Shown here: positions 45,473 to 55,146 of the stretch, one piece after another
Position numbering within the stretch: the stretch's first letter is position 1
Layout of the letters: every line of letters begins with the position of its first letter
From: an uncultured Eubacteriales bacterium
GTDB lineage: Bacteria > Bacillota > Clostridia > Oscillospirales > Acutalibacteraceae
Reading direction: 5' to 3'
Assembly (NCBI GenBank): GCA_934466515.1
Contig: CAKSLH010000001.1
Location: forward strand, 248,001-312,000
DNA: 64,000 nt
Translations under genes and position numbers: made by a program
The notes under the pieces: generated by a model
Told to the model about the DNA's origin: nothing
Database searches by the model: none
Seen by the model: only the letters and a program-made list of their open reading frames with translations

Positions 45473-46270
45473 TTGTTTGAATTGCCGAATAAATCCATGT
45501 ACTATATTCACGGCGGAATAGAAGCCTGCAAACCGAACAAGCATACAGGCCCTGAAATCCGAACATTTTATTCAATGCATTATGTTTTGCACGGAGCAGG
45601 ATTTTATAAATTCAGGAACAAAACATATCACATAAAAGCGGGGCAATCTTTTCTTCTTTTCCCTTTTGAAAAAATAGAATATTATCCGGATCCCGAAAAT
45701 CCTTGGGAATATACATGGGTTTGTTTTGCGGGCGATATAGCAGAAAAAACTATTTCTTATACCGGTTTTACTGCAGACAATCCTGTTTCTCCTATTCTTC
45801 CGCGGAAGGAATTTTTAGATAATTACAAAGCGCTTTCCAATATACCTCAGACCTTAGCTGAGAACTATCGGATAATAGGAACGCTTTATCAGCTTCTTGC
45901 CGATTATATAAAGCTATACCCTAATGAGAATGATTCGGAAGCAGAAAATAAAATCATGACAAAAGCCAATTTATATATTGCAAAAAATTACAGCCGATGT
46001 GACCTTTCTATATCTGATATTGCTAAGGATCTATTTATCAGCAGGAGTTATCTTTATAAGATTTTTTATACGAAATACAATCTTTCTCCCATACAGTATC
46101 TGACAAAATACCGTGTCGAAAATGCAAGAAATATGCTTCTGTCAACAAAGGAATCGGTCAAGAATATTGCATACTCTGTCGGTTATTCCAACCCGATTTA
46201 TTTTTCAAAAGTATTTAAACAGCTTATCGGATGTTCGCCTCAGGAATACAGGGACGATCATAAAAACTAA
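45473..46270 (+). CDS. AraC-family transcriptional activator
   Basis: 265-residue DNA-binding regulator. The N-terminal cupin-type sugar-sensing domain (about 5-150) contains HYVLHGAGFYKF and KAGQSFLLFP. The C-terminal double helix-turn-helix (about 170-262) includes LSISDIAKDLFISRSYLYKIF and the signature SVGYSNPIYFSKVFK. The start is a TTG at 45473, 8 nt after AAGGAG; no ATG fits better. It is divergent from the 30-kb operon, with the direct-repeat operators between. The same operators occur before the cohesin and GH31 operons, so it likely activates all three in response to a sugar. A terminator follows immediately. Confidence 0.87.
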   Translation: MFELPNKSMYYIHGGIEACKPNKHTGPEIRTFYSMHYVLHGAGFYKFRNKTYHIKAGQSFLLFPFEKIEYYPDPENPWEYTWVCFAGDIAEKTISYTGFTADNPVSPILPRKEFLDNYKALSNIPQTLAENYRIIGTLYQLLADYIKLYPNENDSEAENKIMTKANLYIAKNYSRCDLSISDIAKDLFISRSYLYKIFYTKYNLSPIQYLTKYRVENARNMLLSTKESVKNIAYSVGYSNPIYFSKVFKQLIGCSPQEYRDDHKN

Positions 46271-46281
46271 ATTTAACTTAC

Positions 46282-46316
46282 AAAAAACCTCGCCTGAAAA
46301 AAGGCGAGGTTTTTTG
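46282..46316. terminator. Bidirectional terminator between AraC and esterase genes
   Basis: AAAAAACCTCGCC and GGCGAGGTTTTTTG form a strong GC-rich stem with A/T tails on both sides, placed between the convergent stops at 46270 and 46325. Confidence 0.85.
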
Positions 46317-46324
46317 TAAAACTA

Positions 46325-47170
46325 TTAGATTTCGGCTTTAAAGTCCATTAAGTCAAGCCATTTTTCCGCCGCAGGGATCCATGAGGAAACATGGATTTTT
46401 TTCTCGTTCATATCATTGTTCGTAAGATAATCGGCTGTTGAAAGACCGTGAGGACCGAAAGGATAAACATGCAATTCAAACGGAATTTTATATTTATCAA
46501 GCGCACTCGCATAAAGAATACTATTCATTACAGGCACGCAATCGTCTTCGGCAGTATGCCACAAAAATGTCGGCGGAGTTTTATCGCTTACAAGCCTTTC
46601 ACATGAAAAACGCTCTAAATCCTCTTGTGACAGCTCTTGTTTTCCTAAAAGATTGATAAAACTTCCCTTATGTGAGTGCTCTGCTTCGCCTGTTATAACA
46701 GGATAACAGAGAATAGATGCATTAACCGGCTTGCTTTCGGGGAAAAACTCTCTTACTTCTTTACAGTCATAGGCATTTGAATAATGTGCCGCAAGATGAC
46801 CGCCGGCAGAGAATCCAATTATTGCAATTTTTTCCGTGTTACAGTTCCAAATCTCAGCATTTTCATAAATAAGTTCGATAAACGCCGCAATTTCACGCAG
46901 CTGAGTCGGAAATTTATTCGGAGCGACAGAATAATCCATTATAAAGACATTAAAACCCTTAGGAAGAAAATGAACGCCTATCGGCTCCGCTTCACGTTTT
47001 GAACAAAAGCAATACGCTCCGCCCGGGCAAACTATCATACAGGGTCTTTTTTTATTTTGCCTTTGCATTTCAGCCAAATTATCGGGAAGAAATATCTCTA
47101 CTGTCGGATCACAGCCATTTTCACCTAAAAAAGGATATTTTTCTTTCAAATGTATAATTTCATGCCTCAT
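46325..47170 (-). CDS. Alpha/beta-hydrolase carbohydrate esterase-like protein
   Basis: 281-residue predicted cytoplasmic alpha/beta hydrolase resembling acetyl esterases of the BD-FAE/endo-xylanase-associated type. Nucleophile S121 in IIGFSAGGHLAAHY, Asp 209 or 210 in HTAEDDCVPV, and His241 in FGPHGLS form the triad. CPGGAY (49-53) is a candidate oxyanion segment. It would remove acetyl or similar groups from imported oligosaccharides. Last gene of the GH31-GH78-esterase operon, 16 bp after GH78. A peptidase role is less likely given the context. Confidence 0.8.
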   Translation of the reverse strand: MRHEIIHLKEKYPFLGENGCDPTVEIFLPDNLAEMQRQNKKRPCMIVCPGGAYCFCSKREAEPIGVHFLPKGFNVFIMDYSVAPNKFPTQLREIAAFIELIYENAEIWNCNTEKIAIIGFSAGGHLAAHYSNAYDCKEVREFFPESKPVNASILCYPVITGEAEHSHKGSFINLLGKQELSQEDLERFSCERLVSDKTPPTFLWHTAEDDCVPVMNSILYASALDKYKIPFELHVYPFGPHGLSTADYLTNNDMNEKKIHVSSWIPAAEKWLDLMDFKAEI

Positions 47171-47186
47171 TATTTATTAATTCCTT

Positions 47187-49349
47187 TCAAAAAGTAAAAT
47201 TATATTCGCCCTTATTCAAGCTGATATTTTTGCCGTTCATTATTAGTTCAGCCGGCGACGGCGTTTTAATATAAACCTTTAATGCTCCGTTTTCATCATA
47301 GCTCCACGAAGAAACAACCAAACCTTGGCGTGTTTCAATCTGAGCGCAAAGATTTTTAAGCCTTTTACTCGGATGCGGTGCAAAAATTATTTTTTTGTAG
47401 CCGGCGCCGTCATCGGGAACAACTATACCGCAAGCAACCGAATAGACCCAGTCTGCAACAGCCCCGTAAGCATAATGGTTAAACGAATTCATTCTGGAAT
47501 TTGCTTCTTTCCCCCAAAATGATCCGTCGCTTCGAATTCCGTCCCAGTGCTCCCACACGGTTGTTGCTCCCTGCTTAACCGAAAACAGCCAAGACGGATA
47601 TTCCTCTCTTAGCAAAAGCGAATAAGCAAGCTCATAATTTCCGGTTTTACTGAGTGCATGAAGCAAATATGGCGTTCCGACAAATCCCGTTGTCAAACTG
47701 TTTCCCGCTTTTCTGACAAGCTCCTCAAGCTTTTTGCCGGCCTTTTCGATATCCGGCGCCAATCCGAAACTGATTGCCAAGGAACATTCTGTCTGAGTAT
47801 TGAACTCAGTGTAGGTTTCTTTAAATTTCTTAACAATAGAATTATAAAGCTTTTCGTATTTTTCAACATTCCTGTTTAAAACCTTTCCCGCCTTAACAGT
47901 CAGCTCTGTTGAATAAGCATAGAAAGCGGAAGCTATCAGCTCTTCATTGCTTATTCCTTTTAAACTTCCGGCAGGTGCGTCTAAGGCAAGCCAGTCTCCG
48001 TACTGACTGCGGCCCGTCCATAAAAATTCAGTTTCAGTTGTTGAGCTTATATAATCAACCCACTTACACATGCTTTCAAATTGATTTTCAAGAATTTTTT
48101 TATTACCGTAAGCAAGATATATCTGCCAAGGAAGAATACAGGCAACATCGCCCCACGCAGGACTTCCTCCTTCTCCGATAATATCCGGAATAACATTCGG
48201 AACCATTCCCTCCTCAAATTGGTCCGTTTTCAAATCATTAAGCCATTTAGTAAAAAACTTTTCTGTATCAAATAAAAAGCTTGCGGTTTTTGCAAAAACA
48301 TGTGCGTCTCCGCTCCAGCCCATTCTTTCATCCCTTTGAGGACAATCGGTCGGAACATCAAGAAAATTGTCTTTTTGGCTCCAAGCAATATTTGAAAAAA
48401 GCTTATTCAGATTTTTATCGGAGCTATGAAGAAATCCTGTTCTTTTCATATCGGAATAAACGGAAATCGCTTTTAAATCATCAAAAGAAAAATCCTGGGG
48501 AGCCGAGTCTATTCTTATATATCTGAAACCGAAAAAAGTACATAAGGGCTTATAGGTCTGAACACCGTCTTTACAGATATACTCTATTTCCGACAAAGCG
48601 CTTCTGTAATTAACATTATAGAAATTTCCTTCGCTGTCAAGCGTTTCCGCGCAGGACAAATGCAGCCTTTCGCCTTTTTTTGCATTGACTGTAAATTCAA
48701 CATACCCAGTGATATTTTGGCCGAAATCCGCAACCGTTTCGCCTTTCGGAGTTACAAAACAGCTTAAAGGCTTTAAAGCTTCATGCTCTTTAACAATTTC
48801 GCCCTCTTGCTCTATAAGCGGGCTATTATCGTTTCCGCTGATTATGACTGATTTATAAATCGGATTTTCTTTTTCGGCATTATAATGCTCCCCGTCATAA
48901 ATATCGCTTGAAATGAGAGGACTCGGTGCCCATTCCCATGAACCGTCAGTAACTAAGGTTTCTTTAGTACCGTCGCAGAACTCCAGAGATATTTCCGCTA
49001 TCAGTTCAGCAGGTTCTTTGTAAAGCTCAGGATTTCTTCCCCAAACGCTTTTAGGACGCCCTCTATACCATCCATGTCCTACTATAACGGTAAGCTCTGA
49101 ATCCGATTTTAGCATTTTTGTGATTTCGTAGGTTTGCACCTGCAATCTTGTCTTGTAAGATGTCCAACCCGGCGCAAGAATAAAATCGCCCACTCTTTTT
49201 TTGTCTATAAAAGCAGCGTAAACACCCTTTGCGGTAATTTTAAGAAAAGCCGAAGCTAAATCTTTTTTTAAGACAATATTTTTCTTAAAAACAGGGCACC
49301 TATGCCCAAGTTCTTCATCGGGCATTATCCAAAATGATTTTTCAAGCAT
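47187..49349 (-). CDS. GH78 family alpha-L-rhamnosidase, canonical motif
   Basis: 720-residue predicted cytoplasmic rhamnosidase. It starts directly at the second beta-domain (SFWIMPDEELGHRCP) and lacks the first N-terminal domain found in the 7580 enzyme, hence the shorter length. GQNITGYVEF and the canonical DCPQRDERMGWSGDAHVF contain the catalytic acid region, and ATTVWEHWDGI contains the second key residue. AAAGGAAG precedes the ATG. It sits 12 bp after GH31. Together with the variant GH78 it indicates a rhamnose-containing substrate. Confidence 0.86.
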   Translation of the reverse strand: MLEKSFWIMPDEELGHRCPVFKKNIVLKKDLASAFLKITAKGVYAAFIDKKRVGDFILAPGWTSYKTRLQVQTYEITKMLKSDSELTVIVGHGWYRGRPKSVWGRNPELYKEPAELIAEISLEFCDGTKETLVTDGSWEWAPSPLISSDIYDGEHYNAEKENPIYKSVIISGNDNSPLIEQEGEIVKEHEALKPLSCFVTPKGETVADFGQNITGYVEFTVNAKKGERLHLSCAETLDSEGNFYNVNYRSALSEIEYICKDGVQTYKPLCTFFGFRYIRIDSAPQDFSFDDLKAISVYSDMKRTGFLHSSDKNLNKLFSNIAWSQKDNFLDVPTDCPQRDERMGWSGDAHVFAKTASFLFDTEKFFTKWLNDLKTDQFEEGMVPNVIPDIIGEGGSPAWGDVACILPWQIYLAYGNKKILENQFESMCKWVDYISSTTETEFLWTGRSQYGDWLALDAPAGSLKGISNEELIASAFYAYSTELTVKAGKVLNRNVEKYEKLYNSIVKKFKETYTEFNTQTECSLAISFGLAPDIEKAGKKLEELVRKAGNSLTTGFVGTPYLLHALSKTGNYELAYSLLLREEYPSWLFSVKQGATTVWEHWDGIRSDGSFWGKEANSRMNSFNHYAYGAVADWVYSVACGIVVPDDGAGYKKIIFAPHPSKRLKNLCAQIETRQGLVVSSWSYDENGALKVYIKTPSPAELIMNGKNISLNKGEYNFTF

Positions 49350-49361
49350 AAACTTCTTCCT

Positions 49362-51842
49362 TTATAAATCGTATTCTTCCTCGGTTCTTGTCAGGACTTC
49401 CTTAACAACGTCCGCCAAATCTTCTTTTTCATAAGAGCGTCCCGAAATTTTTAAAATTTTAAAATGTGTATTAAGCTCGCTGTCGGTTAAAATAGAATAT
49501 ATCTCGTTTTTCTCATCTGCGGAAATTTTGCTGTCCTGCAAAATTTTTTCGCAGACTTTTAGAACATCTGAATTTTCAGCAATACAATTATTTCTTTTAA
49601 ATATTACCGAAACAGAATCCGAGGGTTTTGCGGAAACCGAAATCTCCAAAGTGTGAGTTCTAAAGTCATAGTTAATTGACGGACTGATTTTACTGCCGTT
49701 TAACAAAACATCAAGCTCGGCGAAATTTGAAAATCCTCTGAATTTTAAATTCCAAGTTCTTACACCGGGAAGAACCGAGGTATCTCCCATAGCAGGACTA
49801 ATGCTGAATTCAGGCTTTTCTTCCCAAGAAAGTTTCATTTCAGTAACTGCATATTTCTTTGAATTTATTGTATCTCCGTCTCCGTAGTCCTCAAAAAGCT
49901 CAAAGCTGTTTGATGCCGAAGGAAAAACATATATATCCAATGTATCTGAAACACAAAGACTGTTATCATGCGGCACATGCGGTTTTAAGGGCACAATTGC
50001 TCCGGATTTTGCAAAAACCGGATAATCCTCTATACTTCTGAAGACCTTTATTTTCCTGCCGTTTTTGCTGTAATATCTTGTCCCCGAAAAAAAATCATAC
50101 CAATTACCCTTGGGCAAAAATACATCAGTCTTTCCTAACCCCGTTATTTTATCAGCAGGCTTAGTTATTGGAGCTATCATCAACTCGCTGCCGAAGAAAA
50201 ACTGATTTCTCATTTCATACGCCGCATCGTTTTTCGGATAGTAATAATATAGAGGTCTGACTAACGGAATAAACTTTGCTGCAGCATTATAGTTCATTGT
50301 ATAAATATACGGAAAAAGCTCATGCCTTATTGTAAACCATTTTTTTACCGAAGCTTTATATTCATTTTTTAACAGCCAAGGCTCCTTATGTATAAACATA
50401 TCATTACTGCTGTGCAGTCTGTTTATCGGAGAAAACACTCCAAGCTGAATCCATCTTGCCGTAAGCTCTTCATCTTTATAGCCGTGCATGTGGCCCCCGA
50501 CATCATGGCTCCACCAGCAGTAGCCTATATTAGAAGCGGTAGCGGTAAAATAAGGCTGAAAATCAAGAGCAGACCATGTTATGAATGTATCGCCCGAAAA
50601 GCCTATTGAATATCTTTGGCTGCCCGGTCCGCTGTAACGAGAAAAAAACATCGGTCTTTTTCCGTTTCTTGAAATATCCAGCGTATACAAATGGTTTATC
50701 ATCCAAAGCGGATCAACCGCTTCTCTTTTATCCTTTAATTTCCCGTCCTTATTCGGCTCATGAATCCACCAGTAATCTTTCCCCTGCTGCCAATCCATCC
50801 ACCAGAAGTCCACTCCGTCTTTTTCATACGGATGCAATACCGTGTCAAAATAATCGCTCATGAATTTTTCCGACAGAACATCAAACGGTACCGTCTTTTT
50901 GCTCTTAGGGTCTATTCCGCTTTTTACTGCCATTTCTTCATACATATCTTCATGGCAGCGTATTCCTGCATGCGGATGAAGATTGAATGCGGTCCGTATA
51001 TTTCTTTCTTTTAGCTGTTTTAAAAATTTTATACGGTCCGGAAAATATTCTTTATTAAAGCTGTATCCTGTCCATCCGTTTTCCGTGTTCCAGTATCCGT
51101 TATATATCGGCTCGGGATTCTTTTTATCCTCGGGTATTTCGGTTGTATGCCAATCCATATCAACTATTCCGACGGATAACGGGATATCTTCCTCATTAAA
51201 TCTGTCCATAGTTTCTATATACTCATCTTGGGTATAATTATAATATCTGCTCCACCAGTTACCGAAAGCATAAGCAGGTAAAAATGAGGGTGCCCCTGTA
51301 AGTCTGTAAAAATCTCTTATGCAGCCTAAATAATCATAGCCGTAACCGAAAAAGTATATATCCTTAGTATTTTCTTCTCTCGGAGTTATACGGCCGTTTT
51401 CATCAAGCAGCAGATTTTCGCTGTCATCCAATACGGAAAACCCGTATCTTGAACACAAGCCTCTTTTAAGCGGAACCTCGCCGTTTGTTGCGTCCAATGT
51501 TTCGGTTGTTCCTTTAAGGTCTTCAAAGTCATCTCCCAAATTCCAAACAGAAGCAGGTTCTTCCTTAAGCTTTACAGAAAGCTTTCCTTCTCCCGAATAT
51601 TTCAGCAAAAGCTTTTTTGTTTCGATTAAGATTTCCCCGTTTATTGTTTCGGCTTTAAACTCCGTCTTAGGAAAGTCGCGGTAAAACACAGTCTGGCTTG
51701 CTCTATCTTCAAAAACACCGCTTTTATTCAGTTCTATTCTTATTAGCGAATCTGTTAATACCGTTAATCTTATCCCTTCTCCTTTTACGGTATTCTCTCC
51801 CAGCGCCTTCGGTCTTGTTACCCAGTTAAATCTGTTTGTCAT
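49362..51842 (-). CDS. GH31 family alpha-glycosidase
   Basis: 826-residue predicted cytoplasmic enzyme, alpha-glucosidase or alpha-xylosidase class. The N-terminal beta-sandwich is short; the barrel has IVDMDWH (226-231), nucleophile D350 in DFWWMDWQ and acid/base D418 in GFSGDTF, then YCWWSHDVGGHMHG (441-454). C-terminal beta-domains end with a ~70-aa helical extension (about 750-826) that is unusual for the family. The SFNKEYFPD and KNPEPIYNGY loops do not allow the substrate to be told. It is the first gene of its operon, behind an AraC-type promoter. Confidence 0.85.
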   Translation of the reverse strand: MTNRFNWVTRPKALGENTVKGEGIRLTVLTDSLIRIELNKSGVFEDRASQTVFYRDFPKTEFKAETINGEILIETKKLLLKYSGEGKLSVKLKEEPASVWNLGDDFEDLKGTTETLDATNGEVPLKRGLCSRYGFSVLDDSENLLLDENGRITPREENTKDIYFFGYGYDYLGCIRDFYRLTGAPSFLPAYAFGNWWSRYYNYTQDEYIETMDRFNEEDIPLSVGIVDMDWHTTEIPEDKKNPEPIYNGYWNTENGWTGYSFNKEYFPDRIKFLKQLKERNIRTAFNLHPHAGIRCHEDMYEEMAVKSGIDPKSKKTVPFDVLSEKFMSDYFDTVLHPYEKDGVDFWWMDWQQGKDYWWIHEPNKDGKLKDKREAVDPLWMINHLYTLDISRNGKRPMFFSRYSGPGSQRYSIGFSGDTFITWSALDFQPYFTATASNIGYCWWSHDVGGHMHGYKDEELTARWIQLGVFSPINRLHSSNDMFIHKEPWLLKNEYKASVKKWFTIRHELFPYIYTMNYNAAAKFIPLVRPLYYYYPKNDAAYEMRNQFFFGSELMIAPITKPADKITGLGKTDVFLPKGNWYDFFSGTRYYSKNGRKIKVFRSIEDYPVFAKSGAIVPLKPHVPHDNSLCVSDTLDIYVFPSASNSFELFEDYGDGDTINSKKYAVTEMKLSWEEKPEFSISPAMGDTSVLPGVRTWNLKFRGFSNFAELDVLLNGSKISPSINYDFRTHTLEISVSAKPSDSVSVIFKRNNCIAENSDVLKVCEKILQDSKISADEKNEIYSILTDSELNTHFKILKISGRSYEKEDLADVVKEVLTRTEEEYDL

Positions 51843-51926
51843 ATTTTATCTCCTGAAATTAAAAGTTTAATTTGATTATATATTTATCAATAAGATTTCA
51901 AGCTAAAACCCTTGTCTATTTTGTTT

Positions 51927-51993
51927 ATTATAACAAAATACCGATTTTTTCACAATTAACAAATGTTTTCTTTTTATAATACTTTTGTCTACT
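51927..51993 (-). promoter_or_regulatory. AraC-type promoter of the GH31 operon
   Basis: Minus strand: a near-match operator AGAAAACATT (51962-51971) lies exactly 29 nt before TATAAT (51927-51932), with TTGTGA as a -35 candidate at 17 bp. The distal repeat, expected 22 bp upstream, is degenerate (about 5 of 10 bases match). The stretch between the two sites matches the cohesin promoter (AGTATTATA). Confidence 0.65.
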
Positions 51994-52020
51994 GTTTTTA
52001 AGTCATAACTTCATTATACA

Positions 52021-52320
52021 AAAAATCAGCACGGCGTGAAACCGTGCTGAAAGCGTTTATTTATGCCGTTTTTCGGCGGTTATGCTACCAGCCACACGAA
52101 CCGTTCCGTTTTGTTACTGCCGTATGTACCGTGCTTTTGGAAATTCCGAACACCTTTGCCGCGGCGCGCACCGTTGAGCCTGTATCTATAATATATTTCC
52201 CAAGCTCTTCGGCGCGTCTATCTGTTAATTCTCTCATACAACTCAACTCCGGCAGTATATCTTTACCATTAACTTAACATTGACTGTTTAATTGTATGAA
52301 TAATTTTAAAAAATTATTAC
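52021..52320 (-). repeat. ~300-bp dispersed repeat, copy A
   Basis: Nearly the same sequence occurs at 60517-60808. The repeat spans a short HTH ORF, about 80 bp upstream of it and a downstream hairpin (TCAGCACGG 52026-52034 with CCGTGCTGA 52042-52050) with a T-run on the minus strand. Thus the repeat unit is a gene plus terminator. No terminal inverted repeats or transposase are visible. Confidence 0.85.
52085..52237 (-). CDS. Truncated SpoIIID-like HTH protein, copy A
   Basis: 50-codon ORF whose first ~42 residues match the N-terminal half of the sporulation regulator SpoIIID: EELGKYIIDTGSTVRAAA followed by KVFGISKSTVH, the recognition helix-turn-helix. Full SpoIIID is ~80-95 aa; here the C-terminal half is replaced by a few residues ending NGSCGW. 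GGAG precedes the ATG at 10 nt. It may be a decayed fragment or a domesticated mini-regulator. The duplicate at 60584 keeps the same reading frame and differs by only a handful of residues. Confidence 0.6.
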   Translation of the reverse strand: MRELTDRRAEELGKYIIDTGSTVRAAAKVFGISKSTVHTAVTKRNGSCGW

Positions 52321-52445
52321 GGTATATTTTTACCGAACAACTGTAAATTAAAATAAAAATCACTTCGCCAAATAAACAATTATATCATCCATTTTGACTG
52401 AGGTTAATTCACTGTCTTTTTAAAAAAAGTCACCTTCGTTTTTGC

Positions 52446-52474
52446 TTGCTAAAAAGCATAAAATCTGCTATAAT
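52446..52474 (+). promoter_or_regulatory. Promoter of phosphoglucomutase gene
   Basis: TTGCTA (52446-52451), a 17-bp spacer and TATAAT (52469-52474), about 80 nt before the ATG at 52554, which has AAGGAGTAG as ribosome binding site. Confidence 0.6.
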
Positions 52475-52553
52475 ATTTAAGGATTTTCAAAGAAAATTCG
52501 ACTTTCTTTCGGCGTTTATTTCGAAAGAAAAAACAGTTTAAGGAGTAGTAGCA

Positions 52554-54263
52554 ATGATAAACCAAAAATATCGGTTATGGCGCGAAAAAGCGGTAAAAGA
52601 TCCGGATATTATAAATGAGCTTAAATTGATAGAAAACAATGAAGATGCTGTTTCGGACGCATTTTATAAAGATCTTGAGTTCGGCACAGGCGGATTAAGG
52701 GGCATTATAGATGCCGGAACAAACAGAATGAATATTTATACTGTCGGCAAAGCCTCACAGGGTCTTGCAGAATATGTAAATTCCGTGAATAAAAGCGGAA
52801 AAATCGCAATTGCTTATGACAGCAGAATTAAAAGCAAGCTGTTTGCGGAAACTGCCGCGTCGGTTTTTGCAGCCAACGGTATTAAGGTTTATATATATAA
52901 AGAGCTAATGCCGACTCCGATGCTCTCATATGCCGTGAGAAAGCTCGGCTGTGACGCCGGCGTTGTGATCACTGCAAGTCACAATCCCGCAAAATACAAC
53001 GGTTATAAAGCTTACGGACCGGACGGCTGTCAATTGGGACTCGAGGCTGCGGAATATGTTCTTTCGATTATGAATAAGGTGGATATATTCGAAGATGTAA
53101 AATCGATTGATTTTAACAATGCCGTCGAAGACGGAAAAGTAGAGTATATAAAAGACAGCGTTATTGAAGATTACCTCAATTGTGTTCTTGCGTGCAGAGC
53201 AGAGCCTAAGGCTGATGTAAAATCTCTGAAGGTAATATATTCTCCGCTTCATGGAACGGGAAATAAGCCTGTAAGAAAAATTCTCGAAAAAATCGGCATC
53301 GAAAATGTTACGGTCGTTCCCGAGCAGGAATTACCTGACGGTAACTTTCCCACAGCGCCGTATCCAAATCCCGAAATTAAGCAGGCATTTGAATGCGCTT
53401 TAAGGCTTGCAGAAAGTATAAAACCGGATTTATTGCTTGCGACCGACCCAGATTGCGACAGAGTCGGAATAGCTATCAAAACCGGAAAAGACTATAAATT
53501 GCTTTCGGGAAACGATGTCGGAGCTTTACTGCTTGATTTCGTGCTTTCAAGACGAAAGGAAAACGGCACTTTACCCGAAAGTCCGATCGCAATTAAAACA
53601 ATAGTTACAACAGAGCTTTGCAGAAAAATTGCCGATAACTATGAATGCCGGCTTATAGATGTTCTGACAGGCTTCAAGTTTATCGGAGAACAGATAACAA
53701 AGCTTGAAGAAATCGGCGAAGAAAACCGGTTTGTTTTCGGAATGGAAGAAAGCTACGGATATTTAGGCGGAAGCTATGTAAGGGATAAGGACGCGGTAAT
53801 AGCTTCAATGCTGATTTGCGAAATGGTTGCCTATTATAAAGAAAAGGGACTTTTGCTTACCGACGTTTTAGAGGGACTTTATAAAAAATACGGTTATTAC
53901 TTTTGTTCACAGAAAAGCTTTACATGCGAGGGCGAAAGCGGAATGAAACGCATTGCCGGAATTATGGAAGCTTTAAGAAACAAAATTCCTGAAAGCATCG
54001 CAAACGAAAAGGTTATAAGAGCGGACGATTATGAAAAATCGACAAGCTTTAATCTTGAAAATGGAAAAATAACAAAAACAGAACTGCCCGTTTCAAATGT
54101 TTTATGCTATCATTTGTCCGACAGCAGTTCGCTGATTGTCCGTCCCTCCGGAACCGAGCCTAAAATAAAAATGTATTTAAGCGCGGTAGGAAAAACCGAA
54201 AAAGAAGCATACGATAAAAGGCTTCTCTTGGAAAAAAGCGGAACCGAATTGCTTGGATTTTAA
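52554..54263 (+). CDS. pgm: Phosphoglucomutase/phosphomannomutase family enzyme
   Basis: 569-residue cytoplasmic phospho-sugar mutase interconverting glucose-1-phosphate and glucose-6-phosphate (or mannose equivalents). Phosphoserine S142 in TASHNPAKYNGYK, metal loop DPDCDR (298-303), sugar-binding FGMEESYGYLGG, and the phosphate-binding RPSGTEPKIKMY near the C-terminus are all intact. Length fits the ~570-aa Firmicute group. It is a single-gene unit with its own promoter and strong terminator. It would channel glucose-1-phosphate made by the GH94 phosphorylase into glycolysis. Confidence 0.92.
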   Translation: MINQKYRLWREKAVKDPDIINELKLIENNEDAVSDAFYKDLEFGTGGLRGIIDAGTNRMNIYTVGKASQGLAEYVNSVNKSGKIAIAYDSRIKSKLFAETAASVFAANGIKVYIYKELMPTPMLSYAVRKLGCDAGVVITASHNPAKYNGYKAYGPDGCQLGLEAAEYVLSIMNKVDIFEDVKSIDFNNAVEDGKVEYIKDSVIEDYLNCVLACRAEPKADVKSLKVIYSPLHGTGNKPVRKILEKIGIENVTVVPEQELPDGNFPTAPYPNPEIKQAFECALRLAESIKPDLLLATDPDCDRVGIAIKTGKDYKLLSGNDVGALLLDFVLSRRKENGTLPESPIAIKTIVTTELCRKIADNYECRLIDVLTGFKFIGEQITKLEEIGEENRFVFGMEESYGYLGGSYVRDKDAVIASMLICEMVAYYKEKGLLLTDVLEGLYKKYGYYFCSQKSFTCEGESGMKRIAGIMEALRNKIPESIANEKVIRADDYEKSTSFNLENGKITKTELPVSNVLCYHLSDSSSLIVRPSGTEPKIKMYLSAVGKTEKEAYDKRLLLEKSGTELLGF

Positions 54264-54270
54264 AACAAAA

Positions 54271-54312
54271 AGTGCAGTTGATGTGATAAAACGCCATCAA
54301 CTGCACTTTTTT
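54271..54312 (+). terminator. Intrinsic terminator of pgm
   Basis: AGTGCAGTTGATG (54271-54283) and CATCAACTGCACT (54295-54307) form a perfect 13-bp stem followed by TTTTT, eight bases after the stop. Confidence 0.9.
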
Positions 54313-54399
54313 GTTATGCTTTAAAAAGAAAATTTTAAATGCATTTTGCAAAAAATCAGTAATCAGAAAGAGGATCTTTGCCGAATAAACAAAAACTTT

Positions 54400-55146
54400 T
54401 TAAGAAACTTTAAATTTCTCTTTTTTAATATTAAGATTCAATAAGATTATAGTAACAGAGAAAAACATTATAATAGACCATATAACTATAGTTCCGCTCC
54501 AGCCGACCTTGCTCATCGCCAAAGAAAATATTATGTTTGCAACTGTTGCGGCGCCGTAACCTGCTGAATCTATAACTCCGTTTGCGCTCGAGACACGGCC
54601 GCTTTTTGCAAGCCCCGGAAGATAAATGCTCCAGACAGCTCCAACCGCACAGCCGGCAGCCATTTTTGCAATTAAAAATAAGACTACATTTACTACCGGT
54701 TCCTTTAAAACCAACAACAGCAAAAAGGAAGCCGCTGAGACCGCATACATAATACAGGAAATTTTTATACCATTATGTATGAACCTTTCAAATAATAATA
54801 AAGTTATAAACGGTGCAAAAAGACCGGAAAATGATATTATTGAATAAGCGGTATATGCCATATCAGAGGACAGACCCAAATATTAGGTCATATATGTCGG
54901 AATCCAAAAGTTTACCGAGGTTCCGATTATTTCACATATCGCACTGATAAACAGATATATCCAGAAATCTTTCAATTTAAATACATCAAGATAAGCAGTT
55001 ATATTGCTTTTTTCCGCCGGAACAAATTTTATATGTCCTGCTTTTTCCATTCTGCATATTAAAATAATAGCTATTGCATTCGGTCTTACTCTGTCTCCTA
55101 TAAATCCGTTAATAAGCTGTCCTACGGCGTAAAAGATAAAATATCC
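54400..55146 (-). pseudogene. Remnant MFS transporter with in-frame stop
   Basis: Remains of a major facilitator (GlpT/UhpC-like) transporter. An early transmembrane segment (FIFYAVGQLINGFIGDRVRPN) is joined by a deletion to the middle, an in-frame TAA interrupts PTYMT-YLGLSSDMAY at about 54880, and the last five or so membrane helices follow. Most of the N-terminal domain is missing. The upstream end is fused to an unrelated nuclease-type fragment. Confidence 0.75.
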
